Source: Jimgerdemannia flammicorona
Lineage: Eukaryota > Mucoromycota > Endogonomycetes > Endogonales > Endogonaceae
DNA length: 13,308 nucleotides
Direction of reading: 5' to 3'
Assembly: GCA_003990745.1 (NCBI GenBank)
Contig: RBNI01004882.1
Location: forward strand, 1 to 13,308
Position 1 is the stretch's first letter. Each line of letters starts with the position of its first letter. Position numbers and translations under genes: made by a program. Shown here one piece after another: positions 1 through 8,154 of the stretch. Under the pieces are notes generated by a model. That model saw only the letters and a list, made by a program, of their open reading frames with translations, did not search any database and was not told where the DNA came from.

Positions 1-28
1 TGCTTTATTTCGAATGAAAACTGGGGGG

Positions 29-36
29 TATTTATA
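29..36 (-). promoter_or_regulatory. TATA box of the left LTR
   Basis: TATAAATA on the minus strand, at the same relative position as the box at 1199-1206 in the other LTR copy. It would direct transcription leftward, out of the window. Confidence 0.5.
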
Positions 37-288
37 CAAGTTGGTCCGCGATTTCTGACTAAGTATGAGTGACTAATTTGGTAACTATAATGAGGTTTGT
101 GATCGCGACCTTTGTCAGGTGGTTTTTGGTAAAGAATATCTTTGTGATCAGGATCTCAATTACTAGGCAATGATCAGTAGCTGTAGTAACTATTGCTGCG
201 GCGCCGATTATTGGGGATAAGCTGGATATCATTTTTCCACTTCGTTTCACATCATTCGTTTGTTTGTATGCCGCACTTGATCGTATGA

Positions 289-312
289 TGACGTCATCGC
301 CGGGTCACGTGA
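289..312. promoter_or_regulatory. Paired palindromes in the left LTR
   Basis: TGACGTCA (289-296, the consensus CRE/ATF-type site) is followed by TCACGTGA (305-312, an E-box-type CACGTG core). Both 8-mers and their 8-base spacer are unchanged in the other LTR copy although flanking bases differ. They lie about 255-260 bases upstream of the TATA box, where LTR upstream activating sites would sit. Binding is inferred only. Confidence 0.4.
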
Positions 313-337
313 TCGTTCGTCACGTTGTTCTATTACA

Positions 338-864
338 CTCTCCCACAGTAACCATTACATATCAGAGCTGCCCGACTGCTCTCCAGCAAACTCAACATAG
401 AGGCCCTAAACCTTGGGGGACCCCAATTCGGTCCAGTACCTTGCCCAGCCACACCCGCCGTACTCGGTCATAGGCCTTCTCCTGGTCCAAAAAGACCAAC
501 CTTCCATCTAAGCCACAGGCCCAGGCCCCTTCAATGACACCATAAACCCATGCAGTCCCATCTCTTATAAGTCTGCCCCCAACAAAGCCCTGCTGCTCCT
601 CCCCCAGCACCTGCTGGGCAACTTTCTGCAGCCTTGCGACAATCACCTTAGTCAACATCTTCCTGTCCATGTCCAGAAGCATGATCGGCCTCCAGTTCTT
701 CCAGTCTTCTCTCCTCCCCTTGTCTTTGTACAATAAGGCCACCAGCCCAAGATCCTGCTCTCCAACCCACTCACTGCTCTGAAGGACATGGTCACAGAGA
801 GCAGCCATCTCACCCAAAACTCCAGGGACATTTACCATCTTCTTCCAGAAGTCCCATGGCAATC
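338..864 (-). pseudogene. LINE A ORF2, reverse-transcriptase fingers and palm (distal piece)
   Basis: Minus-strand translation gives the order expected for a LINE reverse transcriptase: LPWDFWKK, then GLVALLYKDKG with NWRPIMLL, then EEQQGFVGGRLIRDGTAWV, then motif A VFLDQEKAYDRV with its catalytic Asp. Around base 405 a one-base frameshift moves the frame, after which AALICNGYCGR matches the AAVMNGWCG segment of LINE B just before motif B. The LTR boundary at 337 cuts the gene before motif B and the catalytic FADD, so no active polymerase could be made. Upstream the frame continues at 1652 after removal of the solo LTR: TAPGEDR joins directly to LPWDFW. Confidence 0.9.
859..864. repeat. Target-site duplication, left copy (solo LTR)
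   Basis: GCAATC immediately before the LTR start TGTAATA, identical to 1646-1651. The uninterrupted LINE needs only one copy, in the codons for Asp-Arg-Leu-Pro. Confidence 0.9.
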
Positions 865-906
865 TGTAATAAAGCGAACAGATGGGACGCGATGAACGAC
901 GAGCGA

Positions 907-930
907 TCACGTGACCCGGCGATGACGTCA
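907..930. promoter_or_regulatory. Paired palindromes in the solo LTR
   Basis: TCACGTGA (907-914) and TGACGTCA (923-930), separated by 8 bases. They form the same module, unchanged, in the left LTR. The position upstream of the TATA box suggests U3 activator sites of bZIP or bHLH type (inference). Confidence 0.4.
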
Positions 931-1198
931 TCATACGATCGAGCGCGGCATATGAATAACGAGTGACGAACGAACGAACGATGCAAACGAATGACGCGGA
1001 AAATGATATTTAGCTTATCCCTGATAACCGTCGCCGCAGCAACAGTTGACACAGCTGCTGATCATTGCCTAGTAATTGAGGTCCTGATCACAAAGATATT
1101 CTTTACCAAAAACCACCTGACAAAGGTCGTGATCACAAACCTCATTATAGTTACCAAATTAGTCACTCATATTTAGTCAGAAATCACGGACCAACTTG

Positions 1199-1206
1199 TA
1201 TAAATA
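1199..1206 (+). promoter_or_regulatory. TATA box of the solo LTR
   Basis: TATAAATA sits about 335 bases into the LTR and is conserved in both LTR copies. An AATAAA follows at 1226-1231, close to where transcription would start, so its use as a poly(A) signal is uncertain. If active, the promoter would transcribe rightward, antisense to LINE A ORF2. Confidence 0.5.
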
Positions 1207-1645
1207 CCCCCCAGTTTTCATCCAAAATAAAGCAGTTTTAGTTCAGTCCTTGATACAAGAATCAAGTCCCCCCCACACACACACATTCCCCTGAGTCTTA
1301 GTAATGACATCTAAGTGACTCTAGTATTTCTGACTAAACTCCAGAAGCCTAGCTAACTTCTGCCAGAACTGAGACCAGTATACAAATCACAAAAACTTAA
1401 GTAAACCCATTGAACCTGAATTCCAAGGCGAATTCAGTCTGTGCACAGCAAAGAACAAGACCCTCGAAATAGGGCACAAGAGAAAGACCTTTGAAAGATA
1501 AGGCACTGCCACTACAACTACTTAAAGCGAGCGCTTCCTCAACTGAAGGCTTCTTGGTACACATTGTGTACTGAGTCCCTAAGTAATAGTCCACTTCCCT
1601 AATTATCCAAAGGATAAGAGAGAGATAGAAGTGAGAGTTATTACA

Positions 1646-1651
1646 GCAATC
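1646..1651. repeat. Target-site duplication, right copy (solo LTR)
   Basis: GCAATC immediately after the LTR end TATTACA, identical to 859-864. Confidence 0.9.
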
Positions 1652-3089
1652 TATCCTCCCCTGGTGCTGTCCTAAGTTTAGTTGCTGCCAGGATACTCTG
1701 GATCTCCTCTCCCTGCACCGGTAAGATCAAGTCACCCAGTCCAGCTACTAGTAGTGGCCCCCACTCTTCTAGTGTGTCCACAATCTCCACCTCATCAGCA
1801 CCCCCTTCTCCTCACTCCACAAGCCCTGCCATCTCTCCTTCAACTCCCCTAAGATTTGTTGTGTGCCGTGTAACATGTCCCCATCAGTATTCAGGACCCC
1901 ATTCCACCGATGTCACACTCTCCTAGCTTTGAGAAGTCTTGATAAGTATCTAGAAGACTGCTTACTCTCCTCAAGTCTCTGCCATCATAGCCTTGCAGCC
2001 ATGCCCCACATATGAGTCTCCTCCTCTTCCCTCAATACCTGTTGTAGTTTCACTATCTCCAATTTTGCCCTCTTGATCTGCCAATCCTCCACCCCAACAA
2101 TAGTGAGCAAATCTGCCCAATCCATTTATAGTCTCCTCAGTCTGCTGGAAGTACACCTCATGCGCCTCCGCCTCTGCCTCCCAGCCTCTCTACTAGCCCC
2201 TTCTCAATAAAACCTCGCAGCCTCTTTCAATCTCATCCAGCGGACATCCACCAGCAAACCCTCAAGCCCCTAGTTAAAAACCTTTGCCTGAATGTCCTCC
2301 ACTCACAATTCCCACAACCCCTTCTCAGCCAGCAGGGAAGAGTTAAAGCACCCAATATCCGGGTCCATCTCCACTCCCCCCAAACTGTCCCAGCCCCAAT
2401 AGTCCCCTGTGATCAGACCATGGGCACTACTCTACTTCCAATGCCTTCCAAATATCTGAACCCCAGCACTCCACTGTCAGAATCCAGTCAATCCTTGTGT
2501 CCAAGCCATTCACCTAATGTATATAGACCCTGGCATCACCCTACCTCATTCTGCCCATATCCCCCAAGGAGCTCAATGTCTCCACCTCCTCCCATGCATC
2601 CAGACCTCCACTTCTACCCCCGGTACTCCTTCCTCCATCAGTCCTATCCAGATGCTGATCCTGAACCATATTAAAGTCCCAACTGAGCACATTGACCCCT
2701 TCCTCCAAGAGAATACCCTCCTCCAGCAGCCCCCTAATCCATGCAGTCCTCTCACCCCTATCTGCAGGGCAGTAGCAAGAGCCCACCTTTACCGATTCCC
2801 ACCCTGGCTGATGCCAATCTCCCCAGACCAAGTGATCACCCCAGCTCCTGATTCCCCCCAAGTCACCTCTACTCTTTCTCACCAAAATCGCTATCTTTCC
2901 AAATCAAGCAGTAGCCCCACCCCATTCCCTAGTCCACTCTACCTGATCATCCTCATCCACACAACGAATATCTTGTAGTAAAAAGAGATCAGCCTCCAAT
3001 CTCTTGAGCTATGTAAAAATGTTCTTACACCACCCAGAGTCCCGTAACCCATTCACATTCAAGGAGAAAATGTTGGTTGTACTGTTCAT
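1652..3089 (-). pseudogene. LINE A ORF2, endonuclease, linker and start of reverse transcriptase
   Basis: The start ATG at 3089 gives MNSTTNIFSLNVNGL, the usual beginning of an APE-type endonuclease with its metal-site Asn. Further along are LFLLQDIR (the metal-binding position is Asp, where LQET carries Glu), SWDFNMVQDQHLDR (catalytic Asp/Asn), TRIDWILTVE, and CPWSDH (catalytic His) near 2400. The linker carries SSRYLSRLLKARR, matching TRYLSGVLKARR of LINE B. The segment ends at TAPGED, which joins LPWDFW at 864 across the solo LTR. The frame is broken by several stops (for example after KNIFT and after GDMGRMR) and by at least one frameshift in the linker near 1800. The product would nick target DNA and start target-primed reverse transcription. 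This copy cannot. Confidence 0.85.
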
Positions 3090-3120
3090 ATGGAATAATG
3101 GTATATCGTGGTCCCATCCT

Positions 3121-4296
3121 CTACAAGTCCGCATTCCGCTCCTCCTGCACTATGTCCAAGTTATGTTCAGCAGCTAGTTCCCTCTCCCCTGCTTTCTGTG
3201 CTGCCAATGCTCCCAAAAGGTCTACCATTGCCCCATCTTCATGCTCCTCAAATTCCTCGCAATACTCCAGACAGGCCTCCTGCCAGAGCTGCAAACCATG
3301 ATGCTCTGCCCAGCAGTAGACCACCCACTCACTAGCAACCACCCCCAGCTCTGCCTTCCTCACCTCATCCACCTCATACCCCTCCTCCTCCAGGAAAATA
3401 CCCAGAATCTCCACATTCAGTGCCTCCACCATTCCATCATCATGCAGAATCCGTGCCCAATGCTCCTCAGACATCGCCTGCAGGTCCACTTCTCCCAAAG
3501 CTTCTGCTGTGAGATTATCCATCATCTTGCATATCCACAATAAGTTCCCCATCTCCCTCCCTCCTGGAGTCCCTGGCTGCCCTGTATCCAGCATTGTAGT
3601 GTTAGCACCTACACTGGCAGTCTCATCCCACTCCTCCTCAGGGACATCCACCAGCTCATCCTTGCCAACTGCCACCACCTGACTCCCTTGCACCTACTGG
3701 GCCCCCTGCATCTGTGTATCCTCTGTCATCCCTCTCTTCCCAACTGGGCCCTTCCTGATAAGTGGGGGGAGGGTGGCATCTAACTCCAGCTCTCACACTT
3801 CAAAGGTACCATCAGCAAATGGGTTCTTGTCCAGCATCCCTCCAGTCCCTGCCTCCTTTACCTCCACCTCCTCTCCTCCTTTATCAGCCCAGACACTGGC
3901 CTTCACACCTCCAGACTCCCCAGCTCCAACTGACTTCTTCTTCACCCCTCCTGTCATACTCATCAATAGCTCCCTCTGCCTCTTACATCTCTGGGCCCAC
4001 TCCCACTGCTTCTTATCTATATGGATATGCTTCCCGCCCACCACCTCCAGATGTGTTGACTCCTCATACAGTTTCCAGGCCTTTGCCCTCCTCTCCACAG
4101 CACCACTCAACTTCTCTAGTACCTCCAACAAGTCCTCCTCCTCCTCTTCACTCTCTTTCACCCTTGATACCTTGCAGACAATGGCCCCCCACATCAGCAC
4201 TGAGGGCCAGTCACTTGCCTTCCCCATGGCCTCCTTTTCTGCTAGCCGAATCCTGATATCAATGTTGCCTGTCCTGATCATTGTTCCTTCCCACAC
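3121..4296 (-). pseudogene. LINE A ORF1, C-terminal piece
   Basis: This continues the ORF1 begun at 10945, resuming at MWEGTMIRTG directly after the LINE B insertion. It includes the end of a predicted RRM-like fold (DWPSVLMWGAIVCKV), an acidic stretch (ESEEEEEDLLEVLE), a charged linker, and the C-terminal domain with EEEGYEVDEVRKAEL. In-frame stops at 3793-3795 and 3694-3696 separate two readable blocks. The first stop sits where LINE C has Trp. LINE C also confirms the alignment at GNLLW, where its codon has become TAG. No CCHC zinc knuckle is present. The 31-base gap to the ORF2 ATG at 3089 contains the same ATTATTC leader seen in LINE C. Confidence 0.88.
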
Positions 4297-4311
4297 CTGA
4301 AAGCCGATGTC
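4297..4311. repeat. Target-site duplication of LINE B, 3' side
   Basis: CTGAAAGCCGATGTC directly before the T run, matching 10117-10131 at 14 of 15 positions. On the minus strand it encodes Asp-Ile-Gly-Phe-Gln of LINE A ORF1, the same residues found uninterrupted in LINE C. Confidence 0.93.
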
Positions 4312-4337
4312 TTTTTTTTTTTTTTTTTTTTTTTTTT
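4312..4337 (-). other. Poly(A) tail of LINE B
   Basis: An uninterrupted run of 26 T on the plus strand between the target duplication and TATAGTCTC, diagnostic of the 3' end of a minus-strand LINE made by target-primed reverse transcription. Confidence 0.93.
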
Positions 4338-4451
4338 ATAGTCTCATGGACTCCTTTATTATGAGCTATCTAATACAATTATAAAGATCACAAACCCCTA
4401 CTAACACCATAAATTATACAGAGGTGGAACTCTTCAGCCAACTCCTTCCTT
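4338..4451 (-). other. 3' UTR of LINE B with AATAAA signal
   Basis: A 114-base AT-rich stretch between the ORF2 stop and the tail. AATAAA on the minus strand at 4355-4360 lies 17 bases before the poly(A), normal spacing for a cleavage and polyadenylation signal. No other structure is evident. Confidence 0.7.
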
Positions 4452-7400
4452 TCATCTTACCCCACTATCATCTAACACCAGGTACCCTCGACTCTGCCAT
4501 ACAATTTCTTGTACCTTCTTTACAGCTCCTGGCTGAAGCCGTCTCCCCTGATGACACCACCCCTGAACCACCTCCTGGACAAGCCACCTCCACCACTCCA
4601 CTATCTCCCCAATCCCCATCCATGGGTTCTGTTCAAAGATCCACTGCCAATGTACTGCCATCAGGACCCAAACCCCCAAAACTTGGCCAAGGCCCCCCCA
4701 TATATTACCAATTTCCCCAACCAGCCGGTGCTTGACCACTAGGCTGGCCAGATCCTCTGCCCTATGCCTCCCTGGGCCCCAATACCCTTCCAAACTCAGC
4801 CAAAACCCTTCCACACCTGGGCAGGCCCCCAGAGCATGTTCTGGCATCTGAAAGACCCCTCTATCCACCTCATTACACCACTCACAGTTCCGACAACCAT
4901 CAACCTCCATCCAGCCAGTCCGATAGCTCAGCATCACATTACGCCTTAAGAATCGCCACCAAACTACCCAGTACTTGGGGGGCACCATCTTGCGTACTGA
5001 GTCTCCCCAATTCCAGATTCGAGCCCACTCCCAGTCCTCGCCAATACCAGCCCTCTGCCAACCAGGTGGCCATCTCTCCAGAGGGCCAGATCTTATCCAC
5101 TCTATCACCTTGCTCAAAGAATACTCCTTCAGACTGTGGCCACCAATCCGCAGCTCTCCCAGTTGTCACCATCTTTGCTCAGGGTTCTCACCCACCTCTA
5201 TCTCTGGGCCTGTCAACCCCATGACCAGCCAGGCTTCTACAATACCCCACCAGAACCCCTTAAACTGCAGCCTGCCTACACTTCCAACTTGAATCAAACC
5301 CCGCATATCCTTCCAGACCTCACCATGTGGGCAGAACCAGACCTCCCAATTGTCCATGGCCAGCCTGTCTCAACCCTCCTCACTAAGTTCTAACATCTGG
5401 TGCCCCCACCAACCCCGAAGTAACTTCAGTCAGCACCTGAAATCCACCAGCCCCAGGCCTCCATTGGTAGTTCTCATCACCAAAGTTTCCCATCCAATCT
5501 GCAGATGCCTTCCATGCCATATCCACCCTTCTACCATCTTCTTCAGCCACTACACCACCCACCCTGGGAAGTCCAGATGATAACCCAGATACCACAGTTT
5601 GGGCAGCCAATATACATTCAAGACCACTATCCTACCAACCAAGGAGAAGCTCCTCCCTGACCAACTTGTCAATGAACCTTCCAACTTCTGAATCAGTCCA
5701 CTCCACCGCTCCTTTGGCAGGACTGTCCCATATACCAAGAACCAGATGCCTAGATAACAAACAGCACTCCCTGTAGCCACCAATTGTCCAAATTGTCCAT
5801 GTCCCCCCAGGCCGGCACCAAGTTCCATTGTCTCACACTTGCCCCAATTCAACTTCGCCCCTGCCAGCCTCTCGTACTGTCCCACCCCTTCTTGCAGTAC
5901 TGCTACATCTTCCCGGCTACCTAACCCGACCACCATATCATCTGCAAAGACGCCCAACTGCCAGACCACATCTCCCATCTGCAGTCCAGAGAGTCACCCC
6001 TTCAGCCACACCAGCAGAGGCTCTAGAGAAAGAATATAGAGAAGGGGGGAGAGAGGATCCCCCTGTGGTACCCCTCTCCCCAAGGCAAACTCTGGTCCAC
6101 ACCATCCATTCATCATTACTGCTGCTCGGCATCCCTATACCAAGCCCATCAGTCGCCTTGTCTCTACTACACCAAACCCTGTCTTCCTAAGAACGACCTC
6201 CAGGTAACTCCACCACACCCTGTCATAGGCCTTCTCTTGATCTAGAAAGACCATCTGTCCATCTACCTGCCAGCTCCTACAGCCTTCTAAAACATTCTGT
6301 ACCTAAGCAGTACTATCTCTGATATGCCTCCCCTTGACAAATCCTCGCTGCTCTTCCCTAACTAGCGCACCAATAAACTGCTGCATCCTTCCTGCTAGAA
6401 TCTTTGACACCAACTTTCTATCCACATTTAGCAGCATGATAGGTCAGCAATTGCGCCACACTCGTCGATCTCCTTTCTCTTTATAAAGAAGAGAAACTAG
6501 TCCCAAGGACCCATTGCCAATCCAGCAACCCTCCTTCAGAACAGCATTGGCCGTCTCCACCAACCAGCTACCAAACTCAGCCTTGAACTCCTTCCAGAAT
6601 TCCCAGGGCAACCCATCCTCCCCAGGAGATGAACCAGTCTGTATCTTCCTCAGTACTTCCAGCACCTCACCTAGAGACACCTCCCCCATGACCACCTCTC
6701 CTATCTTAGGAGCCGCTATTACTGGCCAATTAGTCACCATATTGTCATCAACCTCCCCCAGTCCAGCCTCTTCAGCTTGTTCCCCTCTATCCTGCCAAAG
6801 AGTTTGCCATTGACTGGACACCTCCCCTAACATCTCAGTAATCCCAGAGACCTCCATGCCATCTTCGCACAGTACTGAGGCCCAGCTATGTCGTACTCTC
6901 CTGGCCTTCAGAACACCAGATAGATATCTCGTTGGCCTCTCTCCTTCTTCCAACCACCTAGCTCGCAGCCTGGCCAGCAGACCATCCACCACCCTGGTCT
7001 CTGATACTCTCAAATCTGCTTGCAGCTCTGCTACCTCCAATGCTAACCAGTGGAATACCACTCCAGACAAGTTCCCCTTCTCCAAAAGCTTCAATCGCCA
7101 TCTCAGCCCCTTCTCTACTCTTCTTTCCTTGTCCTTCTGTTCCTTCCCTGCCACTTCTCCCACATCATGCCAGTAGGCACCAGCCAAGTGTTTGAATTTA
7201 CCCCACCACTCAGCTATCACCTGCCCTTCATTCCACTATCGCAGAACTTTCTGTCTCATAACCATCACAAAATTGTCCCTCTCCTCCTTTCTCCTGAGTA
7301 AGGCTACATTAAGGTACTAGCGCCCTCCACCACTGCTTGCTGCCTGGAATCGACCACAAACCTCCACTCCCCAGTGATCAGACCAAGGGCACCAGTGCAC

Positions 7401-8064
7401 CTCAGCAGTATCTAGGATATTGCCCCAGTACTCTGCCACCAGTATCCAATCTATCCTTGTCACAACCAATGTCGTTCCAACTGAATGCCACCAAGTGAAA
7501 GGTCCCAACTTATCCCTCTGTCGTTATTGCACACCATCTACCAGCCCTATGTCATGCTCCACCTGAAGCCATTGAGCAAGTTCAGAGGATACTGCAACTC
7601 CTGCTCCACTATCAGACCTATCTAGCGTACGATCATGCACCATATTGAAGTCCCCCCCCAGAATGTCTAAAGTAACCACCTCCCGACCATCCTACTCCTG
7701 CCATCTCTCAACCCATTGCTTTCACTCTCTGCCAACTGCAGGGAGGTAAACCGAGCCCACTGTTAACCCATCACCTGCCCCACCCATTAGTCTTCCCCAG
7801 ATCAATTGGTCACTATAGATCTCTACCTCCTCTAGCTCCCCTTTGCCTACACCAACCAAGATGCCCACCTGCTTATTCCAACCTGCTCCACCATACCATT
7901 CTTTACTCCACATCATAGTCTGACTCATCATAAGCCCGAATATCCTGAAGAAACACCACATCATACCTTCTGACTTTAAGCCATCTGAAAAGCCGCCGTC
8001 TTTTAACACCATCCTGCAATCTATTGACATTGATCAACAGTATATGTATGTTGTTCATCATCAT
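4452..8064 (-). pseudogene. LINE B ORF2: APE endonuclease, reverse transcriptase, CCHC C-terminus (dead)
   Basis: The first of three ATGs is at 8064 (MMMNNIHILLINVNRLQD). The endonuclease shows FLQDIRAYD, GSVYLPAVG, LGGDFNMVHDRTLDR, TRIDWILV and WSDHWGV. A linker with GERPTRYLSGVLKARR follows. Reverse-transcriptase signals are SSPGEDGLPWEFWKEF, LVSLLYKEKGD, EEQRGFVKGRHIRDSTA, motif A VFLDQEKAYDRV, motif B RGVPQGDPLSPLLY and motif C FADD (5937-5948). A C-x2-C-x15-H-x4-C finger lies at 4895-4821. There is no RNase H domain. One frameshift near 7905-7912 separates the first 50 or so residues. After it a single frame runs to 4452, broken by 13 stops (starting at 7722, 7692, 7524, 7317, 7236, 6444, 6303, 6135, 5994, 5550, 5430, 5370 and 5166). 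All key catalytic residues are still recognisable. Confidence 0.93.
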
Positions 8065-8154
8065 TAAAGGAATTGTTTAAAGCTCATCTGGAACCGCTAC
8101 CACCTTCTCAGCCCTTCCTCTAATGATTTCTCGCTGGTCCTCACAAATTGCCCT

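Larger units (their letters stand above)
1..337 (-). mobile_element. LTR, 5' part, minus strand, cut by window edge
   Basis: Read on the minus strand this begins TGTAATA (331-337) and is collinear with the first part of the solo LTR at 865-1645, down to the shared TGCTTTATTT block at base 1. The two copies differ by scattered substitutions, and this one lacks roughly 30 bases near its 5' end. It shares the TCACGTGA and TGACGTCA palindromes and the TATAAATA box. Its inner edge abuts LINE A reverse-transcriptase sequence at 338, so it is a second insertion into LINE A. The U5 end and the far target duplication lie outside the window. It could be a solo LTR or the end of a longer element. Confidence 0.8.
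865..1645 (+). mobile_element. Solo LTR (781 bp) inserted in LINE A
   Basis: The element starts TGTAATA (865-871) and ends TATTACA (1639-1645), a perfect 7-base terminal inverted repeat of the TG...CA type. It is flanked by GCAATC on both sides, and excision restores the LINE A reverse-transcriptase frame. It contains a TATA box at 1199-1206, AATAAA at 1226-1231, and upstream palindromes. About 410 bases downstream of the AATAAA (1235-1645) hold only a short C run with a CA repeat (about 1268-1285) and no supported gene, which fits R and U5 sequence. No internal retrotransposon genes are present, so it probably arose by LTR-LTR recombination. Ty1/copia or Ty3/gypsy origin cannot be decided from an LTR alone. 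A non-autonomous DNA element with 7-base ends is a weaker alternative. Confidence 0.85.

Noticed and set aside
391..421. GVPQGLGPL in the LINE A fragment as reverse-transcriptase motif B (RGVPQGDPL)
   Set aside because: It comes only about a dozen residues after motif A. In LINE B the true motif B is about 60 residues later, preceded by AAVMNGWCG, and the matching AALICNGYCG in this fragment lies after the GVPQG. The resemblance is coincidental.
1..1234. A single foldback or TIR transposon that captured a LINE fragment
   Set aside because: The right copy has its own TG...CA ends at 865 and 1645 with a perfect target duplication, and the enclosed LINE sequence continues in frame beyond it. 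Two separate LTR insertions explain everything.
1397..1594. 65-codon minus-strand open frame within the solo LTR
   Set aside because: It lies in U5-like sequence bounded by the LTR ends and shows no recognisable motif or context for a gene.
2420..2978. Overlapping plus-strand open frames rich in Pro/Ser
   Set aside because: They are antisense shadows of the LINE A endonuclease, whose DFN, RIDW and SDH motifs are on the minus strand.
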